A DNA stretch of 64,000 bases from G963674955 sp963674955 (GTDB lineage Bacteria > Desulfobacterota > Desulfovibrionia > Desulfovibrionales > Desulfovibrionaceae), in assembly GCA_963674955.2 (NCBI GenBank), contig CAXXKR010000004.1, positions 1,240,001 to 1,304,000 on the forward strand. Direction: 5' to 3'. The notes below the pieces were generated by a model. It had not been told where the DNA came from and made no database searches. It worked only from the letters and a program-made list of their open reading frames with translations. Shown here in pieces: positions 49,832-58,464 of the stretch. The first letter of the stretch is position 1. Every line of letters starts with the position of its first letter. The position numbers and the translations under genes are program-made.

Positions 49832-50959
49832 ATGAACATCTTCAACCGCTTCCTGACGCCGGTCCTTTTGGGGCTTCTCTTGCTGCCTGCCGCGGCATCC
49901 TGCCAACCGTCCGTTGAGCGGGAGACCGGCCAGGGGCTGGACCGAATGATCGGCCAGATGGTCATGGTCGGATTCAGGGGGCCGGCAATCGACGAGTCCA
50001 ACGTCATTGCCCGGGACATCGAGTCCGGGCTAGTGGGCGGGGTCGTGCTTTTCGACCGCGATCTCATGCTCAAGAGCAAGGTCCGCAACATCGAATCCCC
50101 GGAGCAGGTCCGCAAACTGAGCGGTGATTTGCAGGCCCTGGCTCAAATACCCCTGCTCATAGCCGTGGACCAGGAAGGCGGCAGGGTTCAACGTTTCAAG
50201 GAGGAGCGCGGTTTCGCGCAGACGCCGTCCGCCCGCGAACTGGGCCGAGAAACTATTGAGAAAGTACTCGAGGCCGGAACCACCGTGGGCCGGACCCTGG
50301 CCTCGGTTGGTTGCAATCTTGATTTCGCGCCCGTGGCAGACGTGGATGTGAACCCGGACAACCCGGTCATCGGCAAGCTTGGACGCAGTTTTTCCGCCGA
50401 CCCGGAACAGGTGGCCGGGGATTGCCTGGCCTTTATTGACGGTCTGGTCGAACAAGGCGTCCTGCCCTGCCTCAAGCACTTTCCGGGTCACGGCAGCTCC
50501 ACCGGGGACAGCCATCTGGGAGTGGTGGACGTGACCGACACGTGGAGTGAAAAGGAGCTTCTGCCCTACCGCGAAATCCTCGCGCAGCAATCATCCCCGA
50601 TGGTCATGACCGCGCACATCTTCAACGCCCGGCTGGACCCGGACCACCCCGCCACCCTGTCAAAAAAAACCATAACCGGACTGCTGCGAAACAAACTGGG
50701 CTTTGACGGGGTCGTGGTCACCGATGACTTGCAGATGAAGGCCATTGCCGAGCAATACGGGCTGGAACAAGCCGTGTTCCTGGCCATTGACGCCGGGGCG
50801 GACATCCTGCTCTTCGGCAACAACCTTTCCTATGACCCCCAAATCGCGGCCAAGGTCGGCTCCCTTGTCAGGGAAATGGTGGAGGACGGCAGGATCAGCC
50901 GGAAAAGAATCGAACAATCCTTCAATCGGATAATGGCCCTGAAAAAGCTCATGAAATAA
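49832..50959 (+). CDS. nagZ: Beta-N-acetylhexosaminidase, exported (NagZ-like, GH3)
   Basis: A 375-residue GH3 protein. The N-terminus is a lipoprotein signal with lipobox AAASC (Cys24), so the enzyme is probably tethered in the periplasm, unlike cytoplasmic NagZ. Core motifs are IAVDQEGGRVQRFK, FAPVADVDVNPDNPVIG, KHFPGHGSSTGDSH and VVVTDDLQM, where the Asp is the nucleophile. It would remove N-acetylglucosamine from peptidoglycan fragments. ATG 49832 was chosen because the signal peptide starts there. Confidence 0.92.
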   Translation: MNIFNRFLTPVLLGLLLLPAAASCQPSVERETGQGLDRMIGQMVMVGFRGPAIDESNVIARDIESGLVGGVVLFDRDLMLKSKVRNIESPEQVRKLSGDLQALAQIPLLIAVDQEGGRVQRFKEERGFAQTPSARELGRETIEKVLEAGTTVGRTLASVGCNLDFAPVADVDVNPDNPVIGKLGRSFSADPEQVAGDCLAFIDGLVEQGVLPCLKHFPGHGSSTGDSHLGVVDVTDTWSEKELLPYREILAQQSSPMVMTAHIFNARLDPDHPATLSKKTITGLLRNKLGFDGVVVTDDLQMKAIAEQYGLEQAVFLAIDAGADILLFGNNLSYDPQIAAKVGSLVREMVEDGRISRKRIEQSFNRIMALKKLMK

Positions 50960-50982
50960 AAAAGGGCCGCAAAAAGCGGCCC
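50957..50982 (-). terminator. Bidirectional terminator between nagZ and trpB
   Basis: GGGCCGC-AAAAA-GCGGCCC stem; on the minus strand it is followed by T6, so it mainly ends trpB. Confidence 0.85.
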
Positions 50983-51006
50983 CCTGTCTTTCAAATCCCT
51001 TTCAGG

Positions 51007-52218
51007 CTAATTGCGCAGGCAGGGCAGTTTGAACTTGCCTTCGCTGACCAGTTTCTCCACTTCCGCCACGTCCTTGTCCCCGCGGCCAGAAAGGTTGACG
51101 ATGATGATCGTTTCTCCGGAGAGATCCGGCGCGATGCGCATGGCGTGGGCCAGGGCGTGGGATGACTCCAGGGCCGGGATGATGCCTTCGCGCTGGGAAA
51201 GCTCGAAAAAGGCGTCCACTGCCTCGGCGTCCGAGGCGTAAACATACTCGGCGCGCTTCAAGTCCTTGAGGTGGGAGTGCTCAGGTCCCACGCTGGGATA
51301 GTCCAGGCCCGCGGAAATGGAATAAACCGGAGCGGGATCACCGTTTTCGTCTTTCAGCATGTAGGAGTTGAATCCGTGCATGATGCCCGGCTCGCCAAGG
51401 GTCAGGGTGGCCGCATGGTCGCCCAGGTCGAGGCCGCGCCCGGAAGGCTCGACACCCACCAGCCTGACGGAGGGGTCGTCGATGAAGTCCGCGAAAAGAC
51501 CGATGGCGTTGGAGCCGCCGCCTACGCAGGCGATACAGTAATCAGGCAGGCGTCCTTCCAGTTCCATGCACTGGACCTTGGCTTCACGGCCGATGACGGA
51601 CTGGAAATCCCTGACCATGGCCGGATAGGGATGCGGTCCCACGGCGGAGCCAAGGAGATAATGGGTGTCCGCTGGATTCTGAATCCAGGCCCCCAGGGCC
51701 TCGTCCACGGCTTCCTTCAGGGTGCGCTGTCCGGACATGGCCGGAATGACTTCGGCGCCCATCATCTGCATGCGAAAGACGTTTAATTTCTGGCGCTCAA
51801 CATCCACCTCTCCCATGTATATGGTGCACTCCATGCCCATGAGCGCTGCGGTTGCGGCCGTGGCCACGCCGTGTTGGCCCGCGCCCGTCTCGGCAATAAT
51901 CTTCTTCTTGCCCATGCGCTTGGCCAGGAGAATCTGGCCGATGGTGTTGTTGACTTTGTGGGCGCCAAGGTGGTTCAGGTCTTCGCGCTTGAGGTATATC
52001 TTTGCGCCGCCGAGCTTTTTCGTCAGATTTTCGCAAAAATACAGAGGTGTCTGGCGACCGGAGTAACTTGCAAGATAGTATTCAAATTCCTTGATAAATT
52101 CCGGATCATTTCGAAATTTTTCGTAAGTCGCTGCCAGTTCGTTTAGAATTGGAACCAGCGGTTCCGGTACATATTGTCCGCCGTACTCGCCAAAAAAACC
52201 TTCCGCGTTCACTGTCAT
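51007..52218 (-). CDS. trpB: Tryptophan synthase beta chain
   Basis: A 403-residue TrpB of the classical TrpB1 type, which condenses indole and serine to tryptophan with PLP. The N-terminal GFFGEYGGQYVPE and the PLP-lysine in NHLGAHKVNNTIGQ are diagnostic; GAGQHGVATA and GGGSNAIGLF bind the phosphate. The ATG at 52218 starts at the conserved N-terminus; an ATG at 52248 is not used by homologues. No trpA or other trp gene is adjacent, so the alpha subunit is encoded elsewhere. A terminator-like attenuator lies in its leader. Confidence 0.95.
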   Translation of the reverse strand: MTVNAEGFFGEYGGQYVPEPLVPILNELAATYEKFRNDPEFIKEFEYYLASYSGRQTPLYFCENLTKKLGGAKIYLKREDLNHLGAHKVNNTIGQILLAKRMGKKKIIAETGAGQHGVATAATAALMGMECTIYMGEVDVERQKLNVFRMQMMGAEVIPAMSGQRTLKEAVDEALGAWIQNPADTHYLLGSAVGPHPYPAMVRDFQSVIGREAKVQCMELEGRLPDYCIACVGGGSNAIGLFADFIDDPSVRLVGVEPSGRGLDLGDHAATLTLGEPGIMHGFNSYMLKDENGDPAPVYSISAGLDYPSVGPEHSHLKDLKRAEYVYASDAEAVDAFFELSQREGIIPALESSHALAHAMRIAPDLSGETIIIVNLSGRGDKDVAEVEKLVSEGKFKLPCLRN

Positions 52219-52257
52219 GGGCCTTGACTCCTCATTGTCTGCGAGCAAATTTGGGAC

Positions 52258-52348
52258 AAAAAAAAGCAGCTCATTGTGATGGCTGCAATAGTATTCAACC
52301 AGAGAATGCCCGTAGCCCGGTTTAAAATAAGTTGTAATTAAAAGCAGC
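52258..52348 (-). promoter_or_regulatory. Candidate transcription attenuator in the trpB leader
   Basis: On the minus strand GCAGC and GCTGC form a short hairpin (52286-52266) followed by U8, 48 nt before the trpB start. An upstream GCTGC (52348-52344) could pair with the same GCAGC and prevent the terminator. Confidence 0.4.
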
Positions 52349-52728
52349 TAGCCACCATAAGGCTGACCGCCCCCTCCTTTCTCATACAAAGAGCGTTTCC
52401 TGTTTGACGGTTTGCTACGCCATTTGAACAAAAAAATCAAGTTCCCCCCGATATGGTTCAGACATGGCGCGCTATTGAAGCAATAATTTAACTGAAATCA
52501 GTCCGTTTTTTTTGGCAATTGCAAAAAAACCGGCCACAAGATCAAAATTTTTTATTCAAAATCATTTCGGACAAACCCTGAAACCATAGTCGAACAATTC
52601 TATTTGCCGTTGCCTTCGACCAATAATTGCGGCCGCTCACCGTTTTCTCCTTTACTGATCAGGGCCAATTCATTTATGTCTACGCGACAAAATATATTTT
52701 CGCATTGAGCAGAAAGAGGGGGATTATC
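52349..52728. other. Divergent intergenic region (trpB / icd)
   Basis: About 380 bp without a convincing gene. It contains a near-perfect T7/A7 palindrome around GCAATTGC (about 52503-52533) and AT-rich stretches that could hold promoters for both genes. A 15-codon frame beginning with an ATG (minus strand, near 52383) has no Trp codons. Confidence 0.4.
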
Positions 52729-53883
52729 TTGTCTGAAACAACAATTTATTTCATCGAGGGCGACGGAATCGGCGCTGAAGTCTGGAAAGCCGGACGCCCG
52801 GTCATCGATGCCGCCGTGAAAAAGGCATACGGAAACGCGAACAAGCTTGACTGGCAGGAACTTCTGGCTGGCGAAAAGGCCTTCAAGGAAACCGGGGAGC
52901 ATCTTCCGCAGGGGACGATGGATGTGCTCAGCGGAGCCGATCTGGCCATGAAGGGTCCCCTTCAGACACCGGTCGGCAAAGGGTTCAGAAGCCTGAACGT
53001 GACCATGCGCCAAGCTTTCGATCTCTACGCCTGCATCCGCCCAATCAAATATTTTCCCGGCATCGAATCGCCCGTAAAGCACCCTGAAAAGGTGGACATG
53101 GTGGTTTTCAGGGAAAACACAGAGGATGTTTACGCGGGAATCGAATGGCAGTCCGGTTCGGCCGAAGCCAAGAAAATCATCGACTACCTGCGCGGAGAAT
53201 TCAACATCGAAGTGGACGCCACCGCCGGATTGGGACTCAAGCCCATCACGCCCAATGGCTCCAAAAGACTGGTGGACAAGGCCATCAACTTCGCTCTGGA
53301 TCAGGGAAAGCCGAGCGTAACCTTGGTGCACAAAGGCAATATCATGAAGTTTACGGAAGGCGGTTTCAGGGCCTGGGGCTATGAGTTGGCCGCCGAAAAA
53401 TATGCCGACAAGCTCATGACCGAGGACGAAGCCGCGTCCGGCGGAAACAAGCCCGTGATCATCAAGGACCGCATCGCCGACGCCATGTTCCAGGAAGTTC
53501 TCATGCGCCCCGAACAATACAGCGTCATCGCCACCACCAACCTGAACGGCGATTACATATCCGACGCCCTGGCGGCCCAGGTGGGCGGGCTGGGTCTGGC
53601 CCCCGGCGTAAACATGGGCGACAGGCTGGCCCTGTTCGAGCCGACCCACGGCACAGCCCCGACCATCGCGGGCAAGGACCTGGCCAACCCCGGCAGCCTT
53701 ATTCTCTCCGGGGCCATGATGCTTGACCACATCGGCTGGCACGAAGCGGCCAACGCCATTCGCGAGTCCGTAAGCAAGACGCTGGCGGCGAAAAAGGTCA
53801 CCGTGGACCTTGCCGGGCAGATTCCAGGCGCGACCCAGGTAGGCTGCGCTCAATTCGGCGAACTGCTGTTGGAGAATCTCTAA
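52729..53883 (+). CDS. icd: Isocitrate dehydrogenase
   Basis: A 384-residue isocitrate dehydrogenase of the decarboxylating Icd family. Signature segments are IEGDGIGAEVW, FRSLNVTMRQAFDLYACIRPIKYF, FRENTEDVYAGIEW, VHKGNIMKFTEGGF, and FEPTHGTAPTIAG. The Thr-Ile after TAP replaces the Lys-Tyr pair that E. coli uses to bind the NADP phosphate, so cofactor preference is uncertain. Translation starts at TTG 52729, which has a GAGGGGG ribosome-binding site and begins at the family's usual N-terminus. It is single, divergent from trpB. Confidence 0.93.
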   Translation: MSETTIYFIEGDGIGAEVWKAGRPVIDAAVKKAYGNANKLDWQELLAGEKAFKETGEHLPQGTMDVLSGADLAMKGPLQTPVGKGFRSLNVTMRQAFDLYACIRPIKYFPGIESPVKHPEKVDMVVFRENTEDVYAGIEWQSGSAEAKKIIDYLRGEFNIEVDATAGLGLKPITPNGSKRLVDKAINFALDQGKPSVTLVHKGNIMKFTEGGFRAWGYELAAEKYADKLMTEDEAASGGNKPVIIKDRIADAMFQEVLMRPEQYSVIATTNLNGDYISDALAAQVGGLGLAPGVNMGDRLALFEPTHGTAPTIAGKDLANPGSLILSGAMMLDHIGWHEAANAIRESVSKTLAAKKVTVDLAGQIPGATQVGCAQFGELLLENL

Positions 53884-53897
53884 CCGGCGGGAAATGG

Positions 53898-54390
53898 ATG
53901 CTCAGGAAACGGATCAAAAAGGAGATAATGCGCCTCAGGGCCGCGCCGCTACCCCATTTGTCGGCGGCGTTCAGCCTCTGTCTGGCGGGTGTTCCGGCCT
54001 ATGCGGCATGGATTTCATGGGGAGAGGCCCATCCCTTGGCCTTTATTCTACTGGCTCTGGCGATGGCTTTCTGGACGGTGGTGGCCGTAATATCCAGGGC
54101 CGATGCCCTGTCCAGGCACCGCGAATATGAACGCATCAAGTCCATGCTCTTGAAATACGGATACTGCGAAACGCATCTTCGCACCGTTGGCCGGTTCCAA
54201 GTGCCAGCGCGACGCCGCTCTCCTGGCCGCCCATGAAGCTGGTTGCCGGGAACGTGCCGGGGCCTTTTTCCGGAGCATCGGCTACCGCTGGTATCACATC
54301 ATTCCCGACCGCATTGCGCAAAAGCCGTTGGACATCCTGCGCCCCTCGTTCCTGAGAACCGCATTCTTCTGCTTCGGGGCAAAGCGATAA
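53898..54390 (+). pseudogene. Broken gene of unknown function, frameshifted and cut by an IS3 remnant
   Basis: The first frame (from ATG 53898) encodes a basic N-terminus, two hydrophobic helices (PHLSAAFSLCLAGVPAYAAW and FILLALAMAFWTVVAVI) and RADALSRHREYERIKSMLLKYG. It loses sense near 54186, where shifting by one base continues with CQRDAALLAAHEAGCRERAG and a FFRSIGYRWYHIIPD segment. The C-terminus then runs into the transposase remnant after about 54350. This looks like a membrane protein gene inactivated by a one-base shift and truncated by the insertion. It starts 15 bp after icd and was probably cotranscribed. Its former function is unknown. Confidence 0.65.
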
Positions 54391-54953
54391 CGAGACCGAA
54401 CCAAGTGTGATGCGCGGACATCACGTATATCCCGATGCGGCGAGGCTTCTTGTATCTCGTTGCGATCATGGACTGGCACAGCCGGGCCGTACTGTCCTGG
54501 GGCCTGTCGAACACGATGGATACGGACTTCTGTGTATCCGCCTTGGAGAAAGCTCTGAACCGTTATGGCGTGCCAGAAATCTTCAACACGGACCAAGGCT
54601 CGCAGTTTACCAGTTATGAGTTTACACGGACGTTCAGAGAGGCAGGAGCTCGGGTTTCAATGGATGGTCGAGGCCGTTGGATGGACAACGTCATGATCGA
54701 ACGACTGTGGCACTCGCTGAAATACGAATGTGTCTACCTGCGGGAATTGGAGACGGGAAGCGAACTGTGGCAGGCCTTGGCCTGGTGGTTCGATTTCTAC
54801 AACAATCGTCGTCCACACAAGACCTTTGACGGCAGAAAGCCGATGGAGATATATCAGCAGTTCAAGCCAGAGGGGTTAACCCATCTGGCTTGCCCCCAAA
54901 AGGCGGCGTAGCTCGTAAACATGTCCACCTTAAAATCGTCGCTCAGTGGTCCA
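54363..54953 (+). mobile_element. IS3-family transposase remnant
   Basis: The frame encodes the C-terminal DDE half of an IS3-family OrfB: ITRPNQV then a stop (TGA at 54408 where Trp is expected), CADITYIPMRRGFLYLVAIMDWHS, FNTDQGSQFTS, ERLWHSLKYECVYL and YNNRRPHKTFDG, ending at 54911. OrfA and the N-terminal half of OrfB are missing. The right end is probably near 54953 (TTAAAATCGTCGCTCAGTGGTCC-like terminus). The nonsense codon and missing half show it cannot transpose alone. Confidence 0.75.
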
Positions 54954-54970
54954 AGGAAGTGAACCCATAT

Positions 54971-56313
54971 ATGGACCCGCCCCGATGGCAAGAGATTTTT
55001 TCAGGCAAACAAGAATCAGATGCAGTCATATATCCGGCCTGTTTATGAGCGTTTAGGCTCTGGCCTTGATGGGAATCCGCGCTTCCAATCCTCATCACTT
55101 CTGCGGTTATCTCAACCAGTGGGTTCACCAGGTTTTTCGGAAGCCGGTCTGACCTGTTTGCCCTCAGTCATCTCTTGTGCATCCAGTAGATTTTCCAAGC
55201 AGAGCTATGCTGCCTGGGTGTATGAAATGTTTTTAGCAAGTACCGCCCAGACTATCCGCGCAGTCTTGTTTGCTTGTGCAACCGTTGCTTTCATCGTCCC
55301 CCGGCGGATTTCAAGTTCCGCAAGCCATTTACTGCGGCGATCATCTTTATTCCGGCATCGATAGACAACGCTACGTGCACCATGGACAAGAATTTTTCGG
55401 AGATAGCAGTTTCCGCGTTTGCTTATGCCCATCAGCCTGTCCTTTCCCCCTGAGGAATGCTGGCGAGGGGTAAGGCCGAGCCACGCGGCAAATTGCCTCC
55501 CATTTTTGAAGGCTTGGGCATCACCTACGGCAGAGACCAGGGCGGTTGCCGTTAGCAAGCCAATGCCGGGGATGGATTGCAGTTTCTGGCATTCCGTGGA
55601 CTGATTAGCCAAGCGTTTCAGTTGGTTTTCGGTCTAAATCCAAGCTCCGTGTAAAGATCGGAAAGGTAATCCCTCTCTATCAAGGCCAACCTATTGCTCA
55701 CATCTTCAACGATCACAGGCAGTGCGCTGCGTATCTTGGCCACACCTTGAGGTATGGATATGCCGGATTCCAACAGCAACCCGCGAGTCTGGTTGCATAG
55801 GCTTGTTCGATTTCGGACCAAACGCTCACGAATGCGATGTAAGGCTTGGAGAGTGAGCTTTTTCTTCGCTCTTCGTCGGCACAAAACGCATGTTTGGGCC
55901 GAGTAACGGCTTCGCAAACAGCTTTCCGCGTCATTCGCGTCATTTTTGTTGGTTTTGACGTAAGGTTTCACATACTGGGGCGGCATCTGTCGGACCGTGT
56001 GCCCATCACTTTCCAACTCCCGAGCCCAAAAGTGAGACCCGCAGCAAGCTTCAATGCCTATGAGGCAAGGGCCAAGGTTGGCAAGAAATGGCAACACGTT
56101 GTTCCGGGTGAGTCGCTTCTTCAAAACGGTCTTGCCCGCGGCATCGACACCATGAAGCTGAAAGACGTTTTTTGCCAGATCAATGCCGATGGTGGCAAGA
56201 TTTTTCATTGGACCCGTCCTTCACATTTGAGCTTGCACTTTATGTACAAGCTTGGTGGCAGCCTAGGCTGACCCCGATGAAAAGCCAAAGAGCTTATCAA
56301 GGGGCGGGTCCAT
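54971..56313 (-). mobile_element. IS110-family element, IS1111 subgroup (decayed)
   Basis: The ends are inverted repeats ATGGACCCGCCCC (54971-54983) and GGGGCGGGTCCAT (56301-56313), enclosing a single minus-strand transposase. Inverted repeats are typical of the IS1111 subgroup of IS110. About 220 bp lie after the transposase and 90 bp before it. The element sits 17 bp from the end of the IS3 remnant. No target duplication is visible, as expected for this family. Confidence 0.75.
55205..56208 (-). pseudogene. IS110/IS1111-type transposase with several frame breaks
   Basis: The DEDD domain is recognisable: IGIDLAKNVFQLHGV, GIEACCGSHFWAREL and KNDANDAE. The C-terminal Tnp20 part has LQSIPGIGLLTATALVSAVG and SSGGKDRLMGISKRGNCYLR with the catalytic Ser. 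Between them, three one-base insertions in A-runs distort about 25 residues and then restore the frame. A stop near 55618 splits the protein before LANQSTECQ, where the frame is off by one base. The enzyme is probably inactive unless these are sequencing errors. Confidence 0.75.
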
Positions 56314-56400
56314 CCCATTACTTCACTTATCAGTTGACATTTTCAATGTTAGTATATATAATTTTATTCAAAATATCAATTATCCATTTTGAGGTAGGAA

Positions 56401-56889
56401 ATGAAAAAAATTGCATTGTTTCTTGTCATGACTTTTATACTTTTACCTTCCATAGCCAACGGCGAGATTGACCCAGAAAAAATGGGATTTAATTTTATTG
56501 GAGAATTCTCAACAAGTGAAGCCATAGAGTCATCAGGGGCTCCAGGGCGTGGAAGATTGCGCCAACGCTTTAAAGTATATGCTAAAGCTAAAGATAAATT
56601 TATTATTGAACTTGTTGTTTTGACATATAAGAGGCTGTCAACACAATGGGAGTGGTCAGGTAAATCACCCAAGCCAGAGTTTGGAAAATTGACAGCTGGT
56701 GAAGACTTACGCAACTTGATTTCAAATTTTGCAACAAGTCAAAAGGCCAGTTATGACACAGATTATTACTATTATGATAAATTTTTGAGAAAACAAGGTC
56801 AAACTCTTATACACGAAGCAGTACTTTTACCTAGCTCAAATTATAATGAAAGCAATGCAAAAGAGTACGCTATTGAAATGTTAGATTAA
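56401..56889 (+). CDS. AT-rich secreted protein of unknown function
   Basis: A 162-residue protein with a signal peptide (KKIALFLVMTFILLPSIANG). The mature part is Lys/Tyr/Asn-rich, with a DTDYYYYDKFL stretch, QWEWSGKSPKPEFG and a central FKVYAKAKDKFIIELVVLTY. No family was recognised. The coding region is far more AT-rich than the neighbouring genes, with AAA/TTT/ATT codons common, and lies between two insertion elements, which strongly suggests recent acquisition. A GAGGTAGG ribosome-binding site precedes the ATG. Confidence 0.65.
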   Translation: MKKIALFLVMTFILLPSIANGEIDPEKMGFNFIGEFSTSEAIESSGAPGRGRLRQRFKVYAKAKDKFIIELVVLTYKRLSTQWEWSGKSPKPEFGKLTAGEDLRNLISNFATSQKASYDTDYYYYDKFLRKQGQTLIHEAVLLPSSNYNESNAKEYAIEMLD

Positions 56890-56977
56890 TATAAAATAAT
56901 ATATTAAGTACTTGTATTAAATTGTGAACTAATTTGACCCCCGTGGCCTGCCCTATTTGTTTGTACCACCTGCAATG

Positions 56978-57859
56978 TTAGTAGCCTCTCCTTGCTGACG
57001 GGAGGGCTGGCTCCACTCTCCCCCCGGGGGGGAGAGTGGCCTCGGGCGCAGGTGGTTTGTATCTCAGGGCACTGTGAGGCCTGAATGTGTTATACTCCCA
57101 ACGCCACTCTTCAATCAAGTAGCGAGCTTCCCTGAGTGTTGTGAAAATTTCTCCATTGAGGAATTCGTCACGCAATTTCCCATTGAAACTTTCGTTGTAT
57201 CCGTTCTCCCATGGGCTTCCCGGTTCAATAAACAAAGTCTTTACTCCGACTCGTCCCAGCCATTTTCTGACGGCTTTTGCCGTGAACTCCGGCCCGTTAT
57301 CCGATCGGATATGATCCGGTGCTCCTCGTTCAACAAACAGCCTGCTTAAGCGATAAAGCACGTCTTCCGACTTGAGGCTTCTGGCTACGTCGATTGCCAG
57401 ACATTCGCGAGTATATTCATCGATCACAGTAAGCATTCGAAAGGCTTTGCCGTCATGGGTTCTGTCCATGACGAAATCATACGACCAAACATGACCTGGC
57501 CAGCACGGACGAAGCCGAATGCAGGAGCCGTCCGCAAGCCATAGCCGCTTACGTTTTGGTTGTTTTTGTGGGACTTGTAGCCCCTCACGTCGCCAAATGC
57601 GTTCCAGCCTCGTGTGGCTGAGTTTCCAACCATCTCTATGCAGCAGCGCCAATATCCGACGGTATCCATATCGCCCGTATTGGGTAGCCAATTCGATCAC
57701 TGCGGCGGTCAGTGCCGCTTCATCTGCTCGAGGATTGGAAGCGTATCGTTGTGTAGAGCGGACTTGGCCAAGTACTCGGCAAGCTCTCCGCTCTGATACC
57801 TGTATCTTCTCTCGAACCCGGTATACACAATGACGGCGGCGCGAAGGGCTTAGAAATTT
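56978..57859 (-). CDS. IS3-family transposase OrfB (integrase domain), made by -1 frameshift
   Basis: About 290 residues in the -1 phase relative to OrfA. An HTH_21-like region (YGRYGYRRILALLHRDGWKLSHTRLERIW) is followed by the DDE integrase core: VWSYDFVMDRTHDG (first Asp), DHIRSDNGPEFTA (second Asp) and SPWENGYNESFNGKLRDEFL (Glu), then a C-terminal EEWRWEYNTFRPHSAL block. The frame joins OrfA at the slippery A AAT TTC (57859-57853), directly before the OrfA stop; translation as OrfAB would give the active transposase. A GTG at 57700 could start a shorter OrfB. Confidence 0.88.
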   Translation of the reverse strand, partial: KFLSPSRRRHCVYRVREKIQVSERRACRVLGQVRSTQRYASNPRADEAALTAAVIELATQYGRYGYRRILALLHRDGWKLSHTRLERIWRREGLQVPQKQPKRKRLWLADGSCIRLRPCWPGHVWSYDFVMDRTHDGKAFRMLTVIDEYTRECLAIDVARSLKSEDVLYRLSRLFVERGAPDHIRSDNGPEFTAKAVRKWLGRVGVKTLFIEPGSPWENGYNESFNGKLRDEFLNGEIFTTLREARYLIEEWRWEYNTFRPHSALRYKPPAPEATLPPGGRVEPALPSARRGY

Positions 57860-58128
57860 CCCTTTGCTGCCTCTTCCAAGATCATCTTGTCCAGATTGAG
57901 GTCAGCTACCAACCGCTTCAGGCGAGTGTTTTCTTTTTCCAGATCTTTGAGCTTCTTGGCTTGGCTGACACGCATTCCACCATATTCCTTGCGCCACCGA
58001 TAATACGTCTGCTCAGTCACTCCGAGTCTGCGGCTGACCTTGGGGACTGTCTCACCCTGGGCCAGAAGAACTTCTGCTTCGCGCAGCTTGGCAATAATCT
58101 GTTCTGGTGTGTGTTTTCTGATGCCCAT
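57850..58128 (-). CDS. IS3-family transposase OrfA (DNA-binding)
   Basis: A 92-residue OrfA with an N-terminal helix-turn-helix (HTPEQIIAKLREAEVLLAQGETVPKVSRRLGVTEQTYYRWRKEYGG) and a C-terminal leucine-zipper-like helix (KKLKDLEKENTRLKRLVADL) used for oligomerisation. It binds the element ends and is fused to OrfB by frameshifting. The ribosome-binding site is AGGAGG, 6 bases before the ATG at 58128. Confidence 0.92.
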   Translation of the reverse strand: MGIRKHTPEQIIAKLREAEVLLAQGETVPKVSRRLGVTEQTYYRWRKEYGGMRVSQAKKLKDLEKENTRLKRLVADLNLDKMILEEAAKGNF

Positions 58129-58193
58129 TGAAACCTCCTACAGCCCACATACCCCTAACATTGGGCGTGGACCAGTTTTTCTTGGGCAGGTCA

Positions 58194-58405
58194 CCCGTTT
58201 CTTTGTTAGAGACGAGGGTTGATTTATAATACATTCAATCTAAAAAGCCCCTAAAAGACCGAGCGCGTTGTAAGTCAATACGCCAGCGTTTACCAGCGAG
58301 TGGCTTGTGGTGCATGCCGTCATGGTAAATGTAACCACGGTTACGAAATTCCTTGCAGCGGGCATGAGTGGTTACCATTCTTCCCGGCCTAGAAACCCTG
58401 ACCAT
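58194..58405. other. Intergenic region between IS element and hydrogenase operon
   Basis: A minus-strand frame of 47-63 codons exists here (GYIYHDGMHHKPLAGKRW) but no ribosome-binding site or homologue could be supported. Nothing else was recognised. Confidence 0.4.
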
Positions 58406-58439
58406 GAAAAAGGGGAGCCGCGACAAGCGCGGCTCCCCT
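58406..58439 (-). terminator. Strong terminator of the hydrogenase operon
   Basis: GGGGAGCCGCG-ACAAG-CGCGGCTCCCC is a perfect 11-bp stem followed on the minus strand by U5, 25 bp after the hypC stop. Confidence 0.9.
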
Positions 58440-58464
58440 ACATTAATATATGGCTGTGCTACAG

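Larger units (their letters stand above)
56935..58193 (-). mobile_element. IS3-family insertion sequence, IS51-like
   Basis: About 1259 bp with ends TGACC…GGTCA and imperfect inner matches (CCTGCCC / GGGCAGG), as in the IS51 group. It carries orfA and orfB in overlapping phases on the minus strand. No frame break is visible other than the programmed one, so the element may be intact. The exact outer bases and target duplication are uncertain. Confidence 0.8.

Noticed and set aside
53894..58200. Defence island
   Set aside because: Only insertion sequences, a broken gene and one orphan were found; no restriction, CRISPR, toxin-antitoxin or other defence gene was recognised.
58235..58426. Minus-strand frame of 47-63 codons between the IS element and hypC
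   Set aside because: Begins inside the hydrogenase terminator and lacks a good ribosome-binding site; too little support.
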